49,050 bases of DNA, taken from the NCBI GenBank assembly GCA_026001245.1, contig BNZR01000003.1, positions 1 to 49,050 on the forward strand. Direction: 5' to 3'. This DNA comes from Clostridia bacterium (GTDB lineage: Bacteria > Bacillota_A > Clostridia > Oscillospirales > UBA929). This document shows, piece after piece, positions 13,888-22,230 of the stretch; the stretch's first letter is position 1; every line of letters starts with the position of its first letter. The notes under the pieces were generated by a model. The model did no database searches. It saw nothing but the letters and a program-made list of their open reading frames with translations, and was not told the origin of the DNA. The translations under genes were made by a program, and so were the position numbers.

Positions 13888-15841
13888 ATTGCACGTTGAG
13901 ACTAAGGCCGCGGGGGTTTTGCCTATCGCGGGCGCAAAGGTCGAAATTCGCGACCTTGACGGCACCTTGCTCTACACCCTGACCACCGACGCGAACGGCA
14001 TTACCCAAATCGTGACGCTGGACGCGCCGCCCAAGGAAAACACCCTCACCCCGGACGGCGCGCCCGCCTACGGACGCTACGACGTCACCGTGTCCGCGCC
14101 CGGATACATCACCGACGTTATTCGCGGTGTTGAGATTTTGGACGGTATCGACTCGTACCTGCCGCTTAACCTCTACCCCGCCCCGGAGGAGCAAGGCACC
14201 GCCGCCTACACGATCCCCGCGCCCGCCGTCGCCCAAAACATCACGCGCAATCAAGAGGGGCCGCGCAGTACCCGCGTGCTAACCGACGTGGTTATCCCCG
14301 ACTACATCACTGTGCATATGGGTACCTACAATTCAAACGCCAAAAACCTGCGCGTGCCGTACATCGACTATATCAAAAACGTGGTCTCGTCCGAGATTTA
14401 CGCCACGTGGCCGGACGCGTCGCTTCGCGCCAACATCTACGCAATAATCACCTTTACCCTAAACCGCGTCTACAGCGAGTGGTACCGCGCCCGCGGCTAC
14501 GATTTTGACATCACCAACTCCACAACAACCGACATGGCCTATGTGGAAAACCGCAACATTTTCAGCAATATCAGCGCACTGGTTGACCAGATGTTCAACC
14601 AGTACGTCCGCCGGGCGGGGCGGCGCGACCCCTATTTCACGCAGTTCTGCAACGGCACCACGGCCACCTGCCCCGGCCTGTCTCAATGGGGGACGGTGGA
14701 CTTGGCCAACCGTGGCCTGAACCCCATGCAAATTCTAAAATCCTACTACCCCAGCGATATTGAGATCGCCGAGAGCAACAACATCGGCTCCGTCCCCGGT
14801 TCGTATCCCGGATCGCCCTTGCAAAGCGGTTCGTCCGGCGCGGCGGTCAAACGCTTGCAGGATCAACTAAACCGCATACGCGTGAACTATCCCGCCATTC
14901 CGCGTATCAACAACCCGGACGGCGTGTACGGCCCGGAGACCGTGGCGGCGGTCAAGGCGTTTCAGAAGATTTTTGACCCCCTGCCCGTTACAGGCGTGAC
15001 CGACAAGGCCACATGGTATAAAATCTCGCAGATTTACACAGGCGTGACCAAGCTGGGCGAGCTGGATAGCGAGGGCGAGCGCGTTGGAATCGGCGCGGCT
15101 CCCCCGACCTCTGTCATCAAAAAGAACAGCAAGGGCGAGGACGTGACCCAGCTGCAATTCCTGCTAAACGCCCTGTCCAACTACTATCCCATGATTCCGC
15201 CGGTGATTCAGGACGGCTCGTTCGACACGCTGACCGAGACCAGCGTCAAGGCGTTCCAAAGCGCGATGGGGCTGAAAGCGGACGGCATAGTCGGCCCCGC
15301 CACGTGGAACGCGCTGTACGAGGCGTATAAAAGTCTGGACACGGGCGGCGGTATCGCGCCCCCGGCACCGCCCGCGCCCGTAAGCCCCGCGTATCCGGGA
15401 TATTACTTGCAGTACGGGCAAAAGGGCGACAATGTGGCCACACTACAGGGCTTGCTTAACAACTACGGCTACGGCTTGAAAGTGGACGGCGACTTTGGTT
15501 CCGGGACGCGCAATGCCGTAATCGACTTCCAGCAGAAGCACGGCCTGACGGCGGACGGCATAGTCGGCGAGGCCACGTGGAACGCGCTGATCGGCGGCGG
15601 CAGTGTAACGCCCCCGACCCCGACATGGCCGCCCTTCCCCGGATATTTCCTGAAATACGGCCAGCAGGGGGATAATGTGGCGACATTGCAGAAAATGCTG
15701 AACGCCAAGGGCTACAATCTAAAGGTAGACGGCGACTTCGGCACAGGCACGCTAAACGCGGTGCGCGATTTTCAGCAGAAGTACGGTTTGAGCGTGGACG
15801 GCGTAGTTGGAAAGGCAACGTGGGAAGCGCTTGCCAATTAA
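13874..15841 (+). CDS. SpoIID-like protein with four peptidoglycan-binding repeats
   Basis: The 655 residues start with a small beta-sandwich resembling carboxypeptidase regulatory domains (about 1-100, GTLHVETKAAGVLPIAGAKV). A SpoIID/LytB-like region follows (about 150-305; YIKNVVSSEIYATWP and LSQWGTVDLANRGLNPMQIL). Then come four PG_binding_1 modules, at about 314-405, 415-490, 511-572 and 593-655, the last two nearly identical (GDNVATLQ, LKVDGDFG, DFQQK). There is no signal peptide or membrane segment. In sporulating Clostridia similar proteins act on spore peptidoglycan from the mother cell; release by lysis is the alternative. Function is inferred from the domains. The start lies within the 60-bp repeat, and a terminator follows. 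Confidence 0.85.
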   Translation: MATGTLHVETKAAGVLPIAGAKVEIRDLDGTLLYTLTTDANGITQIVTLDAPPKENTLTPDGAPAYGRYDVTVSAPGYITDVIRGVEILDGIDSYLPLNLYPAPEEQGTAAYTIPAPAVAQNITRNQEGPRSTRVLTDVVIPDYITVHMGTYNSNAKNLRVPYIDYIKNVVSSEIYATWPDASLRANIYAIITFTLNRVYSEWYRARGYDFDITNSTTTDMAYVENRNIFSNISALVDQMFNQYVRRAGRRDPYFTQFCNGTTATCPGLSQWGTVDLANRGLNPMQILKSYYPSDIEIAESNNIGSVPGSYPGSPLQSGSSGAAVKRLQDQLNRIRVNYPAIPRINNPDGVYGPETVAAVKAFQKIFDPLPVTGVTDKATWYKISQIYTGVTKLGELDSEGERVGIGAAPPTSVIKKNSKGEDVTQLQFLLNALSNYYPMIPPVIQDGSFDTLTETSVKAFQSAMGLKADGIVGPATWNALYEAYKSLDTGGGIAPPAPPAPVSPAYPGYYLQYGQKGDNVATLQGLLNNYGYGLKVDGDFGSGTRNAVIDFQQKHGLTADGIVGEATWNALIGGGSVTPPTPTWPPFPGYFLKYGQQGDNVATLQKMLNAKGYNLKVDGDFGTGTLNAVRDFQQKYGLSVDGVVGKATWEALAN

Positions 15842-15868
15842 CAATTGACAATTGACAATGGACAATTA
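15842..15868. repeat. Heptamer array after the SpoIID-like gene
   Basis: CAATTGA, CAATTGA, CAATGGA, CAATTA in tandem, starting one base after the stop codon and running into the terminator stem. Same family and same TTAGGGG junction as the array at 13540. Confidence 0.88.
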
Positions 15869-15893
15869 GGGGACGCGAAAGCGTCCCCCTTTT
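15868..15893. terminator. Bidirectional terminator between SpoIID-like gene and pyrG
   Basis: AGGGGACGC-gaaa-GCGTCCCCCT followed by TTT; a stem of about nine base pairs with a GNRA-type loop. It lies three bases before the pyrG stop and serves both converging genes. Confidence 0.88.
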
Positions 15894-15895
15894 GT

Positions 15896-17485
15896 TCATT
15901 GTAGCGAAGCGGCTATTAATCCATCAAATATCGGGTGGGGTTTGCCGGGGCGGGATTTGAATTCCGGGTGGAATTGAGTGGCTATGAAATACGGGTGGTC
16001 GCGCAGCTCCACAATTTCCACAAGCCGGCCGTCGGGCGACGCTCCTGATACCACCAAGCCCGCTTCCTTCAGCGCGTCTAAAAACTCCTCGTTTACCTCG
16101 TAGCGGTGGCGGTGCCGCTCGTAGATTACCTCGCCCGCGTCGTATACCCGCGCCGCGATTGTGTCCGGCACCAGGCGGCAGGCGTACAGCCCCAGGCGCA
16201 TGGTGCCGCCCTTGCGGTCAATGTCGCGCTGTTCGGGCAGGAAGTCTATCACGCAATGCTCGCTTGCTTCGTCAAACTCGAACGAGTTCGCGTCCTGCCA
16301 GCCGCACACACTGCGCGCAAGCTCGATAATCGCCATGTGCAGACCCAAGCAGATACCCATGAACGGCACTTTGCGTTCGCGGGCGTAGCGCACGGCGGCG
16401 ATTTTGCCCTCGATCCCGCGCCCGCCGAAGCCGCCCGGCACGATTATGCCGTCCGCGCCGTCCAGCAGCTGGGCGGCGTTTTGATCGTCCAAATCCTCGG
16501 AGTTTATCCAGCGAATGTCCACCTTTGCGCCATGCTCAACCCCCGCGTGCCGCAGGGACTCGGCCACGCTTAAATACGCGTCCTGTAAGCTTACGTACTT
16601 GCCTACCAGCGCGATGGTGACCTGCTTGTCGCAGGATTTTATGCGGTCAACCATGGCCGCCCAGTCGCTGATGTTCGGCGGGGGCGCGTCCAGCCCAAGC
16701 CGGCGGCAGACCACCATGTCCAGCCCCTCGTTATGTAACAGCAACGGCACCTCGTACAGCGTCTCGGCGGTGGCGTTTTGGATTATACAGTCGGCGGGGA
16801 CGTTGCAGAACAGAGCCAGCTTTTGGCGAATCTCGGCGGTAAGGGGTTCCTCCGTGCGGCAGACCACAACGTCGGGCTGTATGCCCATGCTAAGCAACTC
16901 CTTGACGGAGTGCTGTGTGGGCTTTGACTTCGGCTCGCCGCTGGCCGATACTATCAGCGACACGTGGATAAACAGCACGTTCTCGCGCCCGACCTCAACG
17001 GCAACCTGCCGTATGGCCTCGATAAAGGGCTGGCTTTCGATGTCGCCCACCGTGCCGCCGATTTCGGCAATGACAACATCGGTGTTAACGCGGCCTACGC
17101 GGTAGATTTTGGACTTTATCTCGTTGGTGACATGGGGGATAACCTGCACCGTGCCGCCCAAAAAGTCGCCGTCGCGTTCGCGGTTCAGCAACGTCCAGTA
17201 GATCAGCCCTTGGCTGATATTGTTGCCCGCGCCCAGATTTTCGTCCACGAAACGCTCGTAGTGGCCTAAATCAAGGTCGCACTCGTGTCCGTCGTCGGTG
17301 ACAAACACCTCGCCGTGCTGATAGGGACTCATGGTCCCGGGGTCAACGTTTAGATAGGGGTCAAACTTTTGCAAAGTGACGCGCAGGCCGCGATCCTTGA
17401 GCAGTCGGCCAAGCGCGGCGGCGGTGATCCCCTTGCCAAGCCCGGACACAACGCCCCCGGTAACGAATACATACTTAACGGGCAT
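15896..17485 (-). CDS. pyrG: CTP synthase
   Basis: The enzyme aminates UTP to CTP using glutamine and ATP, the last step of pyrimidine nucleotide synthesis. The N-terminal synthetase domain begins [16 protein letters not shown] (P-loop) and contains [13 protein letters not shown]. The C-terminal glutamine amidotransferase has the catalytic Cys in [11 protein letters not shown] and the His-Glu pair in [12 protein letters not shown]. The start at 17485 (MPVKYVF) follows GGAGGT by nine bases; an ATG at 17494 is too close to that site. At 529 residues it is of normal length. The promoter is shared back-to-back with the VapBC-type operon. Confidence 0.97.
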   Translation of the reverse strand: MPVKYVFVTGGVVSGLGKGITAAALGRLLKDRGLRVTLQKFDPYLNVDPGTMSPYQHGEVFVTDDGHECDLDLGHYERFVDENLGAGNNISQGLIYWTLLNRERDGDFLGGTVQVIPHVTNEIKSKIYRVGRVNTDVVIAEIGGTVGDIESQPFIEAIRQVAVEVGRENVLFIHVSLIVSASGEPKSKPTQHSVKELLSMGIQPDVVVCRTEEPLTAEIRQKLALFCNVPADCIIQNATAETLYEVPLLLHNEGLDMVVCRRLGLDAPPPNISDWAAMVDRIKSCDKQVTIALVGKYVSLQDAYLSVAESLRHAGVEHGAKVDIRWINSEDLDDQNAAQLLDGADGIIVPGGFGGRGIEGKIAAVRYARERKVPFMGICLGLHMAIIELARSVCGWQDANSFEFDEASEHCVIDFLPEQRDIDRKGGTMRLGLYACRLVPDTIAARVYDAGEVIYERHRHRYEVNEEFLDALKEAGLVVSGASPDGRLVEIVELRDHPYFIATQFHPEFKSRPGKPHPIFDGLIAASLQ

Positions 17486-17518
17486 ATTTTTCATACCTCC
17501 AACCGTAATAACGGAGTT

Positions 17519-17559
17519 ATTATAGCACACTTGACGGGCAACGTCAAGCGTGGTATAAT
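17519..17559. promoter_or_regulatory. Back-to-back divergent promoters for pyrG and the PIN-toxin operon
   Basis: Plus: TTGACG (17531-17536), 17 bases, TATAAT (17554-17559). Minus: TTGACG (17542-17547), 17 bases, TATAAT (17519-17524). The -35 boxes face each other as TTGACG-ggcaa-CGTCAA, the same design as at 6567-6612. Confidence 0.86.
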
Positions 17560-17577
17560 AACATTGGGGTGAACGCT

Positions 17578-17823
17578 ATGAGGGAATATCAAGCATACTA
17601 TCGCGACGGGCATTTTGTCCCGGTCGAGAGCATTGCCGTGCCGGAGGGCAGTCGCGCCGTTTTCAAGTTGGTTGAAGAACAATCAACGCCGGAGACCGGC
17701 CGCCGCCAGCGCGCCGCCTTTGAGAAGTTTTTTGAAACGATGCGCAAAACGCCGCCGTTGCCGCCGGAGTTTGACGAAATTATCAACCGGCGGGTGAACA
17801 TCACAAGGGAGCTGGAGCTGTGA
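17578..17823 (+). CDS. Antitoxin of a VapBC-type pair
   Basis: The 81-residue product begins MREYQAYYRDGHFVPVESIAV, the pattern of small antitoxins (YENGxFxPLE types, such as the AF2212/DUF104 group), and has an acidic, helical C-terminus that would wrap the toxin. It would neutralise the PIN-domain nuclease encoded next and repress its own operon. The ATG at 17578 follows GGGGTGA; a GTG nine bases earlier lies inside that site. The stop overlaps the toxin start by four bases. The back-to-back -35 palindrome upstream is a possible operator. Confidence 0.75.
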   Translation: MREYQAYYRDGHFVPVESIAVPEGSRAVFKLVEEQSTPETGRRQRAAFEKFFETMRKTPPLPPEFDEIINRRVNITRELEL

Positions 17824-18224
17824 TTTACGCGCTGGACACAAATATTATCTCGTATCTTCTGCGCCCCGACGAAGAGGTTGTAGCCCGTTACTTGGAAGCC
17901 ACGGACAACGGCGATACGTGCGTCATTCCGCCTGTGGCGTATTATGAAATAAAACGGGGCTTGCTGGCAGCAAACGCCACAACAAAAATGCTTGCCTTTA
18001 ACGAGCTGTGCGGAAGCGTTGACGTGGGGCAAATGCCGCCGCTGGCGTGGGACGAAGCCGCTAGAATTTACACGATAAACCGCAGGCGCGGTTTGGTGGT
18101 TGAGGATTCGGACGTATTCATAGCGGCGTTTTGCCTTGTTAACGGCTATACGCTGGTGACAAACAACACGAAACACTTCAAGCGGGTGGAAGGCTTACGG
18201 TTCGTGGATTGGAAAGCACTATGA
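17820..18224 (+). CDS. vapC: PIN-domain ribonuclease toxin
   Basis: This is a VapC-type toxin, a magnesium-dependent RNase usually aimed at initiator tRNA or rRNA. The 134 residues keep the acidic centre: Asp6 in YALDTNIISYLL, Glu in PPVAYYEIKRGLL, Asp in VVEDSDVFIAAF and the late polar motif TNNTKHFKRV. The GTG start at 17820 overlaps the antitoxin stop, giving translational coupling. The complete motif set suggests an active toxin. It lies between pyrG and nadE as a small accessory insertion. Confidence 0.88.
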   Translation: MIYALDTNIISYLLRPDEEVVARYLEATDNGDTCVIPPVAYYEIKRGLLAANATTKMLAFNELCGSVDVGQMPPLAWDEAARIYTINRRRGLVVEDSDVFIAAFCLVNGYTLVTNNTKHFKRVEGLRFVDWKAL

Positions 18225-18249
18225 ACAGACAACCGCCGACACAAAGGGC

Positions 18250-18297
18250 ATGAGCGCACAAGAAATTGATAACATTCTGAGAACAATCTCCGACTAA
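18250..18297 (+). pseudogene. Possible gene remnant before nadE
   Basis: A short frame, MSAQEIDNILRTISD then stop, has helical protein-like composition. Its frame is open upstream into the vapC 3' end without a start site of its own. It may be the tail of a deleted gene. Weak evidence. Confidence 0.25.
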
Positions 18298-18299
18298 TC

Positions 18300-18328
18300 T
18301 TTACAATTACCCGTATCCATGATATAAT
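18300..18328 (+). promoter_or_regulatory. Sigma-A promoter of the nadE-to-miaA run
   Basis: TTTACA (18300-18305), 17 bases, TATAAT (18323-18328), 36 bases before nadE. No terminator is visible until 31954, so it may serve the whole run, with an added promoter at hfq. Confidence 0.82.
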
Positions 18329-18363
18329 ACACCCACAGCAACATTACAGGGAGGGCGACGCTT

Positions 18364-19104
18364 ATGGATTGGCTTGCTGAGATTAACAAACGGGCCGCTT
18401 GGCTGCGCGAACAGCTGGAGGACAGCGGCGCGAAGGGCTTTATCTACGGCAACAGCGGCGGCAAGGACAGCGCGCTGGCGGGGATTCTGTGCCGCCGCGC
18501 AAGCGCCAACACGCTGGGGTTGCACATGCCCTGCTACACGCACGGCAAAACCCCGGAAGACCGCGAACACGCCGCGCTGGTCTCCGAAAAGTTTGAAATT
18601 CCCCTTAAAACCATAGACCTGACCGATCTGCGCGCCCTTTTTATCGACCGTGTGCAGTGGCACACTATGCTGGACGGCGACACCTTGCACGACATTGTGG
18701 ACTACCTGCGTATGACCACGCTTTACACCATCGCCTCCGCCGAACACCGATTGGTTGTTGGCTCGGCCAACCGCTCGGAGCTATACATCGGGCGGTTCAC
18801 CAAGTATGGGGACGGGGCGCGGGATCTTCTGCCGCTGGCCGACCTCACCTCTACCGAGGTGCGCGAGTGCCTTAAATCGTTGGATGTGCCGGCGGCGATT
18901 TACGACAAAATCTCAAGCTCGGGGCATTTTGAGGGGCACACCGACGAGGATGACATAGGCCTGAAATACTCTGACTTGGACGCGTATCTGTTCACGGGGG
19001 TCGCGTCGGACTTTGACCGCGTGTTGATTGAACGCCGTCACCGCGAGAGCGCGTATAAACGCAATCCCGCCAAAAAATACGAAAAATCTATGGGGGTGGG
19101 GTAA
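18364..19104 (+). CDS. nadE: NH3-dependent NAD+ synthetase
   Basis: The enzyme amidates nicotinic acid adenine dinucleotide to NAD+, via an adenylated intermediate. The 246 residues are the short ammonia-dependent form with no glutaminase domain. The pyrophosphate-binding loop is GNSGGKDS (residues 29-36), and the deamido-NAD pocket motif VGSANRSELYIGRFTKYGDG is intact. GGGAGG precedes the ATG. It is first in the long operon; dapL begins two bases after its stop. Confidence 0.94.
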   Translation: MDWLAEINKRAAWLREQLEDSGAKGFIYGNSGGKDSALAGILCRRASANTLGLHMPCYTHGKTPEDREHAALVSEKFEIPLKTIDLTDLRALFIDRVQWHTMLDGDTLHDIVDYLRMTTLYTIASAEHRLVVGSANRSELYIGRFTKYGDGARDLLPLADLTSTEVRECLKSLDVPAAIYDKISSSGHFEGHTDEDDIGLKYSDLDAYLFTGVASDFDRVLIERRHRESAYKRNPAKKYEKSMGVG

Positions 19105-19106
19105 GC

Positions 19107-20297
19107 TTGAAGGCTAATAAACAGTTCGAAAATCTGGGGAACAGCTACCTGTTCGCGGAGATTGCCGCCCGCGTGGCCGCTTACAAGCACGGGCATCCGG
19201 GGCAGAAGATACTGCGCCTTGGAATCGGCGACGTGACGTTGCCCCTGCCGCGTGCCGCCGTGGACGCTATGGCCGCCGCAAACGCCGAAATGCTGGACAA
19301 ATCTACGTTTCGCGGCTACGGCGAAAACGCGGGCGAGGACTTTTTGCTGTTCGCCATAAAGAAGTACTACGCCGACACAAAAAACGTGAAGCTTGACACC
19401 AACGACATCTTTGTGTCCGACGGGGCAAAGTCCGACTGCGCCGCGATTTTATCGCTGTTTGACGCGGACAACACCGTGCTGTTGCCCGACCCGGTGTACC
19501 CCGCCTATGTGGACATCAACGTTATGGACGGGCGGCGCGTGGCCTATGTAAACGGCACGTTTGAAAACGGCTTTCTGCCCACGCCCGATGGCGTAAAAGA
19601 CGCGGACATCATCTATATCTGCTCGCCGAACAACCCCACGGGCGCGGTGTATGACTTTGCGGGGCTTAAGGCTTGGGTGGACTTCGCAAACAAAACCGGC
19701 GCGGTGATTTTATATGACGCGGCCTACGAGGGCTTTATCCGCGATAAAAACCTGCCCACGTCCATCTATCAAATCGAGGGGGCGCAAAACTGCGCCATCG
19801 AGATTTGCACCTTTTCCAAGCTTGCGGGCTTTACGGGGACGCGGTTGGGGTGGACGGTGGTGCCGTCTGACTTAGAACGGGACGGCGCGAACCTGCGGCG
19901 CAACTGGGCAAGACGACGCTCCGCCGCCTACAACGGCGCGCCATATGTCATACAGCGGGGCGGCGCGGCGGTGCTGTCGGGCGAGGGACTGGCGCAGGCG
20001 CGGGAGAATATCGCGTATTACCTGGGAAACGCGAAAATCCTGCGGGACGCGCTGACAAACATGGGGATAGAGCTGATCGGCGGCGACAACGCGCCGTATA
20101 TCTGGCTTAAATGCCCGAAGGGCTATAAATCGTGGGATTATTTTGATCTGTTGCTTAATCAGGCGCAGGTTGTGGGTACGCCGGGCGCGGGCTTTGGCGT
20201 ACAAGGCGAGGGATTCTTGCGGCTGTCGTCCTTCGGATCGCGAGAGGACGTAACAGAGGCCGTGGAGCGCATAGGCGCATTAAAGAAATTGGGGTAA
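19107..20297 (+). CDS. dapL: LL-diaminopimelate aminotransferase
   Basis: This PLP enzyme converts tetrahydrodipicolinate directly to LL-diaminopimelate, bypassing the acylated intermediates, for lysine and cell-wall synthesis. The 396 residues show GNSYLFAEIAARV and LGIGDVTLPLP near the N-terminus, SPNNPTGAVYDF, and the cofactor Lys in FSKLAGFTGTRLGW. The start codon is TTG, two bases after the nadE stop, with GGGGTGGGG as a plausible ribosome binding site. DapL is the diaminopimelate route of many Clostridia, and complements lysC in this window. Confidence 0.94.
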   Translation: MKANKQFENLGNSYLFAEIAARVAAYKHGHPGQKILRLGIGDVTLPLPRAAVDAMAAANAEMLDKSTFRGYGENAGEDFLLFAIKKYYADTKNVKLDTNDIFVSDGAKSDCAAILSLFDADNTVLLPDPVYPAYVDINVMDGRRVAYVNGTFENGFLPTPDGVKDADIIYICSPNNPTGAVYDFAGLKAWVDFANKTGAVILYDAAYEGFIRDKNLPTSIYQIEGAQNCAIEICTFSKLAGFTGTRLGWTVVPSDLERDGANLRRNWARRRSAAYNGAPYVIQRGGAAVLSGEGLAQARENIAYYLGNAKILRDALTNMGIELIGGDNAPYIWLKCPKGYKSWDYFDLLLNQAQVVGTPGAGFGVQGEGFLRLSSFGSREDVTEAVERIGALKKLG

Positions 20298-20301
20298 CGA
20301 C

Positions 20302-22230
20302 ATGAAAACCAACAAGCTAAAGATTTTGGACATCGACCCGCATTTGAGCTATTTCGAGGGAGATCTTAACCTGCGCATGGGGCAGTACCTGCACCTTAAG
20401 CAGAAGCTGACGGGGGGCGGAACGCTGTCCGACTTTGCAAACGCCCATCTGTACTACGGCTTTCACAAGGAAGACGGGCAGTGGGTGTACCGCGAGTGGG
20501 CGCCCAACGCCGAGCGGCTTATGCTGGTGGGGGACTTTAACGGCTGGAACGCCGATAGTCATCCGCTGACGCGTGTGGATAACGGCAACTGGGAGATTAA
20601 GCTGTCGGAGCATTTGGAGCATAACAGCAAGGTCAAGGTGCGCGTAACGGCGGGCGGCATGACACGCGACCGCGTACCCCTGTACGCCCGGCGCGTTGTG
20701 TGGGACTATTCGCACAATCCCGCCGCGCAGATTTGGGACGTGCCTGACTTTCAGTGGACGGACGAGAACTTCAAACCTGCAAAGCCGCTGTTGGTGTACG
20801 AGTGCCACATAGGCATGTCCACCGAAGAGGCGCGGGTTAGCACCTACAACGAGTTTACGGAGTATATTTTGCCCCGCGTTAAAACGGCGGGCTACAACAC
20901 CGTACAGCTTATGGCGGTTATGGAGCATCCGTACTACGCGTCGTTCGGCTATCAGGTTACTAACTTTTTCGCCGCGTCGTCGCGCTTCGGAACGCCGGAG
21001 GAGCTTAAAACGCTTATCAACACCGCCCATGGCATGGGGATAACCGTACTGTTGGATTTAGTCCACAGCCACGCCGCAACGAATGTTTTGGACGGCATAA
21101 ACGAGTTTGACGGCACGGATTATCAATTCTTCCACGCGGGGCCGCAGGGCAATCACCCCAACTGGGGAACCAAGCTGTTCAACTACGCAAAGCCCGAGGT
21201 TCTGCACTTTTTGCTCTCCAACCTGAAATACTGGCAGACGGAGTTCCACTTTGACGGGTTCCGGTTTGACGGGGTTACCAGTATGCTGTACCATCATCAC
21301 GGCGTTGGCGTGGACTTTACAAGCTACGACAAATACTTCAGCATGGCCACAGACACGGACGCGGTGGCGTACTTGCAATTGGCCAACGACCTTATCCGCG
21401 AGGTGAACCCCCGTGCTATCACCATAGCCGAGGACATGAGCGGCATGCCCGGCATGGCCTATCCCGTAAAGGGCGGCGGTATCGGCTTTGACTACCGCCT
21501 TAGCATGGGCGTGCCGGACTTTTGGATCAAGACGCTTAAAACCACCAGCGACGAAAATTGGGACTTGGAACGCCTGTGGCACGAGCTTACCACGCGCCGC
21601 CCCGGCGAGCGCAACATCGGCTACGCCGAAAGCCACGACCAAGCCTTGGTGGGCGACAAGACTATAATCTTTTGGCTGGCCGACGCGGACATGTACTGGA
21701 ACATGAGCATACACTCCCAAAGCTTGACCATCGACCGCGCCGTGGCCTTGCATAAGATAATCCGACTGCTAAGCCTGTCGCTGGCGGGCGAGGGCTATAT
21801 GAACTTTATCGGCAACGAGTTCGGCCACCCGGAGTGGATCGACTTTCCAAGGGCGGGAAACCATGACAGCTATCAGTACGCCCGCCGCCAGTGGAGCCTT
21901 GCGGACAATCCCGACCTGAAGTATCAATACCTGCAAAGCTTTGACCGCGCCATTATCAAAGTAGCGCGTACCGGTAAGCTGTTAGGGCGCGACAACTGGC
22001 GGTATCAGATACATCAGGACGGCAAGCTGCTTGTCTACCGCAAGGGGGACTTCTACTTCGCCGTGAACCTGCACCACGAGATTGTACATCACATACATAT
22101 CCCCGCCGAGCATGAGCTTAAGCTTGTGCTGGACAGCGACGCGCCGGAGTACGGCGGCTTTGGCCGCAACGGCAAAATCGCGGGTAATAATTACGACATT
22201 CATCCGCGTACGATAGTGGTGTTTAAGTGA
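20302..22230 (+). CDS. glgB: 1,4-alpha-glucan branching enzyme, eukaryote-like type
   Basis: The enzyme creates alpha-1,6 branches in glycogen. The 642 residues hold an N-terminal CBM48 (REWAPNAERLMLVGDFNGWN), a GH13 barrel with the nucleophile Asp in FDGFRFDGVTSMLYHHHG, the acid Glu in TIAEDMSGMPG and the third Asp in YAESHDQALVGDKT, then a C-terminal beta domain. HPYYASFGYQVTNFFAASSRFGTPEEL and LVHSHAATNVLDGINEFDGT are typical of the plant/animal-like subgroup rather than the enterobacterial GlgB. No other glycogen genes are adjacent. It ends overlapping miaB by four bases. Confidence 0.94.
   Translation: MKTNKLKILDIDPHLSYFEGDLNLRMGQYLHLKQKLTGGGTLSDFANAHLYYGFHKEDGQWVYREWAPNAERLMLVGDFNGWNADSHPLTRVDNGNWEIKLSEHLEHNSKVKVRVTAGGMTRDRVPLYARRVVWDYSHNPAAQIWDVPDFQWTDENFKPAKPLLVYECHIGMSTEEARVSTYNEFTEYILPRVKTAGYNTVQLMAVMEHPYYASFGYQVTNFFAASSRFGTPEELKTLINTAHGMGITVLLDLVHSHAATNVLDGINEFDGTDYQFFHAGPQGNHPNWGTKLFNYAKPEVLHFLLSNLKYWQTEFHFDGFRFDGVTSMLYHHHGVGVDFTSYDKYFSMATDTDAVAYLQLANDLIREVNPRAITIAEDMSGMPGMAYPVKGGGIGFDYRLSMGVPDFWIKTLKTTSDENWDLERLWHELTTRRPGERNIGYAESHDQALVGDKTIIFWLADADMYWNMSIHSQSLTIDRAVALHKIIRLLSLSLAGEGYMNFIGNEFGHPEWIDFPRAGNHDSYQYARRQWSLADNPDLKYQYLQSFDRAIIKVARTGKLLGRDNWRYQIHQDGKLLVYRKGDFYFAVNLHHEIVHHIHIPAEHELKLVLDSDAPEYGGFGRNGKIAGNNYDIHPRTIVVFK

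Noticed and set aside
13540..15868. CRISPR array
   Set aside because: Repeats are 7-base tandem units without spacers and no cas genes are present.
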